From Tetraselmis striata (lineage: Eukaryota; Chlorophyta; Chlorodendrophyceae; Chlorodendrales; Chlorodendraceae), in NCBI GenBank assembly GCA_006384855.1, contig VCJN01003586.1, forward strand, positions 1 to 64,000: a stretch of 64,000 nucleotides of DNA, read 5' to 3'. The position numbers and the translations under genes are program-made. The stretch's first letter is position 1; every line of letters begins with the position of its first letter. The notes beneath the pieces are model-generated. The model saw only the letters and a list, made by a program, of their open reading frames with translations, ran no database searches and was not told the DNA's origin. This document shows positions 34,946-45,463 of this stretch, in pieces.

Positions 34946-35443
34946 CCAAGCCCCCCTCACGGCCGGCCCCGGGGGGGGTGCTCCGTTTCGCGCTCCTCTC
35001 TGTAGGTCATGGGGCTGCGGTGCTGCTCCTCTACGGAGCAGGGATGAACTACTATGCAATGAGGTACCTCGGTACAAATACCAAACCCAAATCCAACAAT
35101 CTCGGACATCGTGATTGCGGAAAAAATGCTAGACACAGTGCGAGTTTGGTATGCCAAAGTAACGAGCGTTTGACCTGACTCCAAGGCACACGTAGGGTGG
35201 GTTGAGGTGGGTGCAAGAAGCGCTACAACAAAGGGATGAGCGCAGTGTCACCTCCGGCAACACCTAAGTAGTGCTGGAAGTTCGGAACTCTGAGGTCGGG
35301 GGGCTGTCGCACCGGTAGTCAGCAGGTACTGTCGCAAGCGCGGCGGCGGCAATTTTGGCATGTGTGGAATTATGGCGGACCATATAACGGATAGATCGTC
35401 GATCTATCTAATGATATATGCGAAACCGTTCCGAAAGCCGGCG

Positions 35444-35447
<4 letters not shown>

Positions 35448-35483
<36 letters not shown>
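35448..35483. repeat. CA microsatellite
   Basis: An uninterrupted (CA)n run of about 18 units. Confidence 0.95.
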
Positions 35484-35487
<4 letters not shown>

Positions 35488-35508
35488 TCACAGAGACTCA
35501 CCTCGTAA

Positions 35509-38062
35509 TTAATATGATGGGAAAAGCAAACCTAACTTGATATCCTCACTACGTGCACGTGTGTGCAAGGGTGATCCACGGACGTGTTGTGTGGCTTCGG
35601 CAATGGTATGGCGGACGAATCCGCGCCGTCTGACTTGATGAGGCAGCAAGCACGCACTCGAGCCGCTACCAAGCTCGGGACCCCAAGGAAATCTCTTGCG
35701 AGTAAGGCCTGCTGGTGGGCCCGGGTGGTGCACAGAGTGCCACGCGATGAGAGGGCACCCCGATCCGCAGCCAAGCATGCCCCACCGCGCACAGTGTGGC
35801 GCACTCCTTGCTCACCTCACCTGTTGTGCCGTAGACTATGCCCGTGTACTCCAAAATTTGTCAAGAATGTCTCGAAGAGGGCCCTTTTGTCCCGGCTCCG
35901 TGTTAAGCCACGCTGCATTCCGCACTGCCAACCCCCGATGTATGTCACCCAACATGAAGCGCTCAAACCGATCCACAGCCGTGGCCCCGCGCACCGCAGT
36001 GTACTTGACCCCGTTCCGCATAGTTTTGAACTCAAGCAGTGTGGGCTTCAAGCTCCGGGGATCATTGCTCCCAATTATTACATTGCACGCCGGGAGGGGA
36101 GAGCTATGCGCCATGCATCATATCCTTGAGTTCGTCCATGGGTAGGGTGTTGCCGAGAGGCATCACGGCATGCTGGAACAAGTCATCCACCTCCCGGCCT
36201 ACAGAAAAACCCATGTCGTGAACACAGTGATCGCGAAAGGCGTCTGCGATAGCGTAGTGTTGTACACGCCAGAGCGTCTCTAGGTGCCGGGAGGTTCATG
36301 AGCGCGTCGCCATAGGGGTCGAGAGTGACGAGGTTGTGCTCTGTCGAGGGCAAAATGATTTGGCTCCCAACCCCCGGGCCAAACATGGGTTAGGCAGAAA
36401 CAAGTACCCGGCAGCGACCTCCCATAGCTCATGCGTGCTTAGTCATGACTGTCCGCACGGTGGGGATGGCCACCGTCCACATGCCCGACGCTGCGTCGAG
36501 CTAGCCGAGCAAGATCCGTTCCCTACATGTGACGGGGAGAGTGGCCACCACATTCTGAAGCCGAGAGGTATTGGCATGGTCTACAAATACCGTCAGCTCC
36601 TTTTGCGAGCCCGACGCAGCCTCCGCCTCCCGCTCCATCACGCGGGAATTTGCCTCCTTGAGGTGGCCAAGAGTCACCGCATGGAGGCGGCCCCACGCAT
36701 CGCACACCGCCGCGGCGTAGCCGGCCGGCCCAGGACGAGCATCGTTGAGGAAGTGATCATACTGGCGGGCGGAAGAAGTTGCGTTGAAGCTACCCCAACC
36801 AAGTACGGACTCAAGCTGTGGGTCAAAGAAACTAGGGGTTGTGGGGGTGTTGGTGTCTGAGTTCCTAGTTATGAACCTCGGGAGGATGTCGTTCATGCAA
36901 CCAATGAAGGCACCATCATGAACGGTAGCCAAGCGGCGGATGCCAGCGCCCTTCAACCGAGTGGGGAGGAAGAGCCAGCCGAGCGCCCTGGCCAATGTAT
37001 CCTCGCTCGAAGTAGCCGCCTCTGCGGCCGTCAGGGTCATGCAAAAGCTTCGCCAAGAAATCGGGGAACACCGCCAGATTGGTGTCGGTACCTTATGTGG
37101 AGGCGTCAAAGAGACCCCTAGCACCCGCTCGACCGCCGTGAGGACAGTGGCATCCACCGCCTCTGCCAAAGTCTCCACCTCGGACGGAAGGCAATTGCGA
37201 AGCCAATACCCCGCCATGTGCTGCATGCAATGCTTGAGTAGGGTCCATGCGTGGTGATGTACTAGGGCGTGGGTTTACCGACGGCGGGGCTGGGCACATG
37301 GGAGTAGCTTGCTTAGGCTGGCGTCCACCTCCTGTTGTAGCTCCTCCGCCTTGCCGGGCATGTGGCATGCACATACCCTGGCGATCCGAGAGGCACGTTG
37401 AGGACCGGGATGCCGTGATGGCCATCCAACTCGGGCCACTCGATGTCGGCCGGGGCCTCACGCCGTGGCCTCCCTGCCCTCGTTGTACGCGTGCATCTTG
37501 TCGAAGCGCACTTCAAGCCCCACGGACGCCTTGATGGACGTGCGGAAGGCGTGAAGGGCCGGCCAAACCTGCTCCGGCAGGCCCACCAAATATCCATCGC
37601 CGGCGTTGAAGCGCGCCGCCCCGTCTGTGACCTCCAACGTGCTGTCGCACTCTTTCACCTCGGGATGAATTGCGACGCAGAAGGATGTCACTCGTGGCCA
37701 ACGGCGCGCCTTGTTGCACGCCGTCCTCCGACCGCAGAGGGGTAGGTGGACCGATCGTCCACGAGCACAAACAAATCCGTGGAGAGGGAGGCCAGGAGCG
37801 TAGGGATGCCAGGGTAGGTGTAGAGGAGAGCAGTCGATGTGGCATTGGATGATGGTGCGGCGCCACACCTCGTAAGTGTGCGTTGCGAAGGTCGGTGTGT
37901 TCGATGACGGCACGCGGGCCAAGCTTCTCGGCGATGAGGCGGACACCGTGGATGAGCATAGAGTCCCTTGCGGCGATGCCGACGCCGAGCTGAGACGGCG
38001 CAAGCACTGGCATGCTGTACGCCTCCTTCATGGTGTCCACCACTGCCCCCTCCGATGCGCGC
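35509..38062 (-). mobile_element. LINE-type element with RT and an ExK endonuclease-like C-terminus, minus strand, degraded
   Basis: Reading right to left: an RT start with MPVLAPSQLGVGIAARDSML and VIEHTDLRNAH (37.9-38.04 kb); GVQQGAPLAT (37.7 kb); GDGYLVGLPEQVWPALHAF, the YxDD-like block (37.57-37.6 kb); GIPVLNVPLGSPGYVHA (37.4 kb); a thumb region with WLFLPTRLKGAGIRR (36.95 kb). A C-terminal block at 35.8-36.1 kb follows with TLLEFKTMRNGVKY and RNAAWLNTEPGQKGP. The E-F-K core fits a PD-(D/E)xK nuclease fold, an inference. Several frame changes and missing 5' sequence indicate a 5'-truncated old insertion, ending about 400 bp before gene A. Confidence 0.65.
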
Positions 38063-38466
38063 CGCTCCGCCTCCCCGATATAAGATGAGATACTGCTACG
38101 TGTACGGATTACCGTGTATGTACGTATGTACCTGTAGTCGCACCACCCGTAGCGACTCGATCATTCGACACCTGTTCATCTATTAATGTAATTAAGTAAT
38201 GTAGATACTGCGCTGGTATCGACTCTGAAGACGCGAAAACTGCGTCATCACATCACGCCACCACGGCCGCATGCAAGGCATATCATATCTCGCACGTCGA
38301 CGGCATCCTACAGTTGACGTGTGCGTGGCGTGTATCAGCCATATCTAGCCCCTGGTCTGTACTCCCACACTTCCGGAACCAGCCATACTGTTTCCGCCCG
38401 GGCGCCGGTAGCCTTTAACCTCGGGCTGTCCGCCTCCGCTACCTGGTTGTTGCGAAACCTGCAACT

Positions 38467-41400
38467 ATGGCGAGTTGCGGGTCCAGGCTGCTGAGACTGG
38501 CACCGGCGCTGTTCCTGCTGACGCTCCTCACCTTCTGTCTGGCGGCAGAGTCCAGGTCCCCCCCCCCCCTCCTCCCCCCTTCTCCCCCCCCCCTCCCCGA
38601 CCCCTCCTTCCACTGCGCCGAAGTTGCACGATGCTTTTACGGCTGCCAGGCGGGTGCGTAGCTCCGGCGCTTGGCCGCGCTGCGATCCGGCGTGCTGACT
38701 CGGCGCACGGTGGTAAAAACTCGCACACGGTTTACAGAGACTCGACATCGTCCAGCACACCAAGCAACATACCGAATATTCGATGGGGAAACGACACACT
38801 CCAGTCCAGTACACCAGCTCAGATATGGGCTGGCTCCTTTCCCGTTGTTGGGACGCTGGACGATGCATCTCTCATAGCTGCTGGGTGCGAGTTTTTACCA
38901 TCGGGCGCCGCGTCGCCACGGATCGCACCGAGGCGCGCGTCGCGCTCGGCCGCAGTGAGCCTGCCGAGCTCAGCTGCGTATAGGCACGGACGGGCAGGCA
39001 TATCAGGAGAGAACTCGTCGTGGGAAACGTCGACACTACCCGGCCCGGGCAGCAGCGTTCGGTAACGTGGAAAGGATAGGGCGCCACATACTCAGGGTTG
39101 GCACTGTTTACTACACTGCGCATCTGCTCACCCATCCCAGGTGGCTGCAGCACCAGCAGTAGAGTGCAGACATCGAGCACCCAAAGAAGCTGGTGGGAGC
39201 CAAGTAATAGACATCCGGCCAGCGTGTGAGATCTGCATAACGTCGGCGCTTCGGGTCTGGCTCGCACCGGCAAAGCGAAGGGAAAATGGAGCAAGTACGT
39301 GTTCAGTATGCATCCGCAGATACTCTTGTCGGCGCAGTCACAATAGTACCGTACTGGCACTTTCGGACCCTGGCATATGTTGCCCGTAGGATAGGGCAAG
39401 CCAGACCCAAAGCCGGGTACAGTACAGGCCCTGCTGCTCCTAACAAGAACTCCTCGGCCCGATAGGCTGTTTCAGGGTCGGGGGCTGCTCTCGGATGACG
39501 ACGGCGACGTGCCCTCTTGCGCCGAGAAGAAGCGTGGAGAGACCTACAAGCCGAGAGGAGGCGGCAACTGGAAGGAGAAGTATGATGGCCTGTGCATCGA
39601 GAAATGCGGGGAAGACTACGACGTGGTTGTGCATAACACTGAGACTGACAGCTGTTACTGCTGGGAGAAAGACGATGGGCGGTGGGAGGATGGTGACGAC
39701 AAGGACGTGGCATATGACGTGCGTCGGTCTCCGAATGGGTTGACTGCTCATACACCACTGCCATGCACCGACCTATCTTAACAGCTCAGCGCCAGCCATC
39801 GTGACCATAAACTGTTTTATGCCATTACGTAAGGCGAGCACTGACGGTGTGGTTTCTGCACGCTCCAATGCTGAGTGCAGGTGTCAGAGTGCGGCAGCAC
39901 CCGTAGCGATGATGATGAGGATGATCGTGATTCTGACGACGGTGATGATGACGATGCGCAGCGTGATTCTGACGACGGTGATGATGATGAGGAGGGGCGT
40001 GATTCTGACGACAGTGGTAATGATGATGATCAGCGTAGTTCTGACGACGGTGATGATGATGAGGAGGAGCGTGATTCTGACGACAGTGGTAATGATGATG
40101 ATCAGCGTAGTTCTGACGACGGTGATGATGAAGAGGAGGAGCGTGATCGTGACGACAATGATGAAGACGATGACGACTATTCACGCAACCTGCCGTCGTG
40201 CATCGAGGAGCGCCCCAGCCGCACCTACAAGCCACGTGGTGGGGGTAACTGGGAGCGCAAGTACAGCGGCTTGAACGAGTGCTTTGTCAGGTGCTACAGC
40301 AACTATGATATCATCGTATGGAACCAAAAGAATGACCAATGCTACGTGCGCTGCCCCCCTACCAACAATTTTACACCCCTACCAGTCTTGCAGATGATAT
40401 GGGAAGTGCTTTGGATCTACGGTATATGCTTGCTTGAGGCCATGTTATGCAGGTGGACTGTCTTGCTTGGGTGCCTGGAATACTCAGCGATAGAATGACT
40501 GACGCCATTCCTGTTGCCAAATGCCGCCGACAGTGCTGGAAGGATGACGACGGTAGACTGGAGGAGAGCGGCGGCGACGATATTGCCTACGACCTCAGGT
40601 GTGGGGCGGTCACCTGTGTTTGAATCAGCGCGGGATTGCCGCTAGCTGGAATCACATTTCGTCTCTTGTGCGCAGGGAGTGCGAGAACCGTGACGATGAG
40701 TTCAGGGACCGCGGTGGGGATGATGATGATAATGTGAGCGATGACAGCAGCGAGAAGGACAAGGACGACGATAGCTCTGAGGAGAGCAAGGATGATGACA
40801 GCTCGGAGAAGAAGAAAGAGTCTGAGGACAGCTCCGAGGAGAAGCCACGTGAGGAGAGCTCCGAGGAGAGGAGTGAGGAACAACGCAGTGACGATGGGGA
40901 TGATGACTGGAAACCACGACACTCTGGTGGTCCTGGCAGCACCCAGGTGCCCTTCTGTGTGACGGAGATCACTGACCGCCTCTTCCGCACCCACTCTCGC
41001 AACATCTCGCCGCGCTCGTACGGCAGCCTTGGCACCTGCTTTGAGCGCTGCTTCGACGCCTCCGACGTCATTGTGTGGAAGGACGATGAGGCACGCTGCT
41101 ACTGCTGGACCATGGCTGATGGATGGTGGGAATGGTTGGGGTGGGGCAACATCAACCGAGATGTCTCCTACGATCTGCAGCCTTGCAAGCTTCCCATTAA
41201 CCCCCCTGCTGTACCCTCATGGGGCCCGGGCCAATCCCTGCCCGGCGGTAAGTCCTTTATGCACGCCATGCTGCTACCTCTATCACCATGCATATCTGCA
41301 ATGCCTTGCCCAACTTCGACCTGAGACAGGCTGACGCGCAGGCCAAGGCAGCAATTGGTGGAGAGACTCGGCTCAGGGCCAAGGAAACAACTTTGGAGGT

Positions 41401-42173
41401 GAGCTGAACCTGGGCCTGCCATGCTAGCTAGTCTAGACAGAAGGGCGCGCGCGGGTGGGGGAGGGGGGGGGGGAGGGGGGCGCATCTTTTCCGCCACTGG
41501 CCCGTGTTATATCTCACCAGCACGCTTGCATACCCACAACGGGTGCCTTCATTCTCCGAGCAGGAGTAGCTGCCACTTATGGTGTTGGGCGTCATTATGC
41601 AGTGCAGTGTCCGATTAGTCTGATGCTATATGGGACTGCAGGTCAAGGCAGTGGTGGCTGGAGCAACCCTAATCAAGGTCCGGCAAACGGCTTTGGTGAG
41701 TGGAAACCTCTCATAGGCGTTACATCCCAATCTATAGGTACTCGCGGTGCAGCTCCTGCCATATACCCCGCCCTTGTTTCCAGCGTCCTGTCACCGCCTG
41801 CCATCCTTCTGCCACTAGAGTTGCAGGTCGCGCCAATGGTTCCGTACACCCATGCCGCGGTTGCCCATACGCTTGTCAATACATTGGCAGCATTGCCACT
41901 GTTTGTACTGTGACTTCCATTAGGAGCCTCGCCTTTGTTTGTATGCCTTTGCTCGCTGCTCCTCAGTGCAGGATAGCAGGCCCCCAGAACCACCCTGCCA
42001 TGCTTGTTCTTGCCGTGCGTGCACCGTCAGTGCTTTTTTCGTGTACCTTTAGCAGCCATTTGCTTCTGCTGCTTCTGTAGGTGGGCCGCTGGGAGGCTTT
42101 CAGAACCCAGGAGCTGTGGGTGCAACCTTCATTTCTGGTGAATGCGGTGACGCACAGTGGCCAGAGGTTAACC

Positions 42174-42204
<31 letters not shown>

Positions 42205-42975
42205 AGACACGCACGCTCTCTTTCCGGCGCACGGTCACGGCTGCAGTGTCTTTCATACACTTTCACAAAATCCCAACATTCGCCACGACTGAAGTTACCC
42301 ACCTTCTTGCGGATAACTAAAAACCCCCATCTCACATGTGGCACAGGAGATATTCTGCATGGGCAGGGGGCTTCCAGTGCGTAACTTGTTTCCTGCTCCG
42401 AAACTAAATTTGTATTTGCCCGCGAACTTCTACATTCTGCTTTTAATTCGTTTGTTGCCAATAATAAGTAATGATGAGTTATAGTATTGGCAACAAACTA
42501 CCGGTACCTCTTATTAGGAGTATGCATGCGTGAATCGGCATGGCAATGATCTATTATCTTGCCTGGTTGGGCTGAGCCGCCATTTTTGCCCTGGGTATCT
42601 CATCAGGAATGGAACTTCAGGACTGGCCAAAAGTGCACCGGCGCGCCAGTAAAGACCATCATGCCGGGCTACATAGCGTACATTGTGGCACAGTCCGCCG
42701 GCACTGGCTCGCCCAGCGCCGGTGGGGTCACCACTGTACAGTACAACGGTACCGTCACCGGCTGCCAGCTGCTTTTCTCGATGGACACATGGGGCCTGCT
42801 GCTGAACCCAGACATCGAGCTGGTGCGAGGCAGCTGGCTGAGCTGGGACGGCAGCACGGGCGCATGCACCCTGTACAGCAGCAACCAGGCATGCCAAGGG
42901 CTGCTGCCAGCTGGTCCGCCAGGCCAGTATGTAGCGGCACGGTACTGTCCTCCCAACTTTTTGGCCGGGCGCTAG
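38467..42975 (+). CDS. Secreted mosaic protein A: signal peptide, three WSC-like Cys repeats, exon-coded GQN repeats, novel C-terminal domain
   Basis: Proposed exons: 38,467-38,555; 39,466-39,718; 39,881-40,345; 40,534-40,598; 40,676-41,247; 41,342-41,398; 41,642-41,695; 42,081-42,166; 42,607-42,975. They total 2,010 nt and 669 residues, with phases agreeing throughout. The start gives a signal peptide (MASCGSRLLRLAPALFLLTL). Three repeats follow the pattern C-x(24-25)-C-x3-C-x15-C-x-C-W, with repeated CYCW, separated by long Asp/Glu/Ser linkers. Two mini-exons encode GQGSNWWRDSAQGQGNNFG and GQGSGGWSNPNQGPANGF. The C-terminus has GECGDAQWPE, EWNFRTGQKCTG and ends RYCPPNFLAGR. The Cys pattern recalls carbohydrate-binding WSC domains, but CYCW replaces the usual CYCG, so the name is tentative. 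It is probably a cell-wall or matrix protein. Gene B is its paralogue. Confidence 0.7.
38670..38951 (+). other. Long imperfect hairpin inside intron 1 of gene A
   Basis: The left arm (about 38,670-38,756) pairs with the right arm (about 38,855-38,951). Shared pieces on the two arms include TGCGATCCG, CGGCGC, TGGTAAAAACTCGCAC (16 of 16) and ATCGTCCAGC (10 of 10). The loop is about 98 nt. It could be a foldback transposable element or a small-RNA precursor; algae are known to carry long hairpins in introns that are cut into small RNAs. Confidence 0.6.
39910..40175 (+). repeat. Coding minisatellite for the acidic linker of gene A
   Basis: Within exon 3 a 72-nt unit encoding SDDGDDDEEERDSDDSGNDD and four further residues repeats about twice, with shorter partial copies before it. 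All copies keep the reading frame, so length change in the linker is tolerated. Unit borders are approximate. Confidence 0.65.
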
Positions 42976-43651
42976 AGGGCCAGAGGCCCGTGGGACAGTA
43001 TTGGATCAACACCCATCACGATGTAGATAATGTACACACACATCTATGGTGGCAACAGCAGCTTCACCCGTGTGCAATATAGCAGCAACCACCTCCGCTG
43101 GCTGACCTATGGCAGCCCTAGATTTATTATCTCAAACACTATATTTATTATTCCAAACTGCTCCAAAACTTTGTGGGCAACGAGCGCTGCACACTACCGG
43201 CAAGGTTTTTGTAAGTTGTTAACCCCTAGATGCCCAAGCTGTCCCATCGCCTGCGGTTCGAATGATTACGCAGATGTAAGATGTCATGGGCGCGATTGGA
43301 GCAGACACGGATGATACAAGTGAGATCAGTGGCTGCGGGATGTTGAGCTGGTGGGTCAAGGGTATTGATCACGTCATCATGCAGTCATCACCAAGAGAGG
43401 GCAGGGAGCCAATGAGCGATGTGAGCTGAGCAGCAGAGTTTGACCTCTGTTGTCCGCGCAGAAGCAATGACCTGTTGGCATGATTGACCCGCTTTCGTGG
43501 GCAGTGCTATAGTATATATGTATGTTGGGGAGTTGTACCTGTTCTATCTGTCCGCCATGCATCAGTGAGAGTGTAGCGTCATTGGCCTCTGCTAACCATC
43601 AAGATTGGCGCGGCATTTCAAATTCGGTTGAAAGATTTTTCCGCCCGTTCG

Positions 43652-43671
43652 AGCGGGCGGTGACGGCGTTG
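43652..43671. other. Short perfect GC hairpin
   Basis: CCGCCCG-TTCGAG-CGGGCGG forms a seven-pair stem with a six-base loop. The surrounding 43.0-44.2 kb has no recognised gene. It looks like a bacterial terminator, but nothing else here is bacterial, so no function is assigned. Confidence 0.5.
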
Positions 43672-44249
43672 GCTTGATTCTGTGTCAGCAATGTTTTCAG
43701 GACAGCCGCCGTGATGTCATAGTCACCATGACGATGAATATATTTATATTCCTGAGCTTAATTTGTGACACCTTTATTCCTGAGCGAACCAAGATGGCTG
43801 TCTTATGACCGGAGTGTATGCACCCGCATAGGCTGTGCCCATGTCATGCTGTCCTTTAAGACGTGCCTATATACGTACAATATGCAAGCGGATGGCATAA
43901 TATTTGTTGCATGGTTTTGAAGGTTAATATTGACACATCACGCAATGATTTGGCATACAACTGATAGTGTTGATGGCAACGGCTACCGAGTTGCAATATT
44001 GCAGCATTTTCCCCTAATTGCCTTACGACCCTGAGCAACATGCTTGCATCCGTGCACGGCCCGAACGTAGCCGCGCATGGGTGGAAAGGTGGAAGCCCCA
44101 TTTGAACGCCGTACTTTTGTGGAAAGGTATACCACTGCGCAGGTCGCGCGCGCGCCTGCTGGCGGCGCGCCTCGTTATTGTGTCGCCGTGCTGCGTGCGC
44201 GTCCATCACCATATATACTCGCGCGCGATATCATACACCTGGTCACAAA

Positions 44250-44899
44250 ACTCTGCATTTTATGGGTGTGATTTCGCTTGGGGCGCTTCTAGTCGATAAA
44301 CCCACGCAAAGCCTGTGCCGTTGCGGTCATATTGCGGGGAAACTCGTGAAAGGGCGTGCGCAGGGTGTGCTAGGGTCAATGGGACGGTTCGCGGGGCGCG
44401 CGCGGCACATGTCATGTGGCAATATATATCAATGTAGCATGTGTTGGAAATAATGGGAGGTTGTGGTCGGGTTTGAGCGCAAGGCACGCCGGCATTTGAA
44501 CATACAAAGAACCGTGTTTTTCTCCCATGGTCGTCGAGATGGATGTGTAAGCCAACTACCCCGTGCTGCTCGGCGGATGGTTTAGCATCCACGGTCAGGT
44601 ATTGGGCTGCATGCGACATTCGCAAACTGGCCGTTAACAATGGAAATCTGCCCGTTTGCCAGTAATCTTGTAATCACGCGGAAAATCATTACATTTCGAC
44701 GCGCGTTTTATCCGAATTTAGAGCTTAATAGCGCACTAGATAAGCCCAAGACCAGGGCTTCCTATATCACTCATTATCGCATCATTCGAATAAAACAAAA
44801 TTGGAATAATAAAGCGAAATTCTATGGCATGTTAAAGGTACCCCTACTTTGGTATGCCAGCCAACAAACTCATCTTGGGTGGGGCGCATGATGGGGCGT
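44250..44899. repeat. Dispersed repeat, copy 1 (pair with 63,376-64,000)
   Basis: Shared words in the same order as the copy at 63.4 kb include TAAACCCACGC, GTGTGCTAGG, GAACCGTGTTTTTCTCCCAT, CATTCGCAAACTGGCCGTT, and an end with GGGGCGCATGATGGGG. In the middle is a decayed foldback (about 44,690-44,800) where copy 2 has a clean one. I judge the copies roughly 70% alike by eye. It is probably a non-autonomous DNA element or part of one. Confidence 0.6.
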
Positions 44900-45463
44900 G
44901 TGATGCACCACTCCACGCAAGCTCCCAGCGCGAGGACCTTTTGGATGGGTCTCCGCGTCACGTCGTCCCCGTCATCATTCCCCCCCCCCCCCCCCCCCCG
45001 CCCGTGGTCATAGGTGACATGTGCTACAGCATGTGCACGGCGGACACGTGCCCTAGTCGTGAAATTGTTGTTGATTTGGGCGAGCCCGGGGTAGGCCCAC
45101 GGGTGGTGCAAGCATGCCCTTGGGAAATCGAAAGCACTTTATGTGTAGTACTGCAGTAACCCAGCGAGGCGCAGCCAACGGCGCTTATTATCTTGCAGCT
45201 TGGACAATTGTGGGATTGAAAATTGTTGGGAATTGTCTGCATAATATTGGCACACTAACATGAAATGCCCATGCATTGCAACGGTATATAAATTGAAATT
45301 GATTTACAACGTGCTGACTTGCTGCTCTCCACTGCCCAAGCCGAATTGCTTTTAGGACATGTTTTATCCAACCACCTTGGGAACCCTAGGGCTTACGGAT
45401 GCCGCTTCCGGCCTTTCTCCTTTTTCGCCCGCGCCCCTCCTCCTTCCATGCCGCTTGATATTG

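Noticed and set aside
38475-39065. Long plus-strand frame running through exon 1 of gene A into the intron
   Set aside because: It uses a different frame from the signal peptide and crosses the C run and the intronic hairpin.
43652-43671. Rho-independent terminator
   Set aside because: A GC stem without a T run, in DNA whose genes are eukaryotic and intron-bearing.
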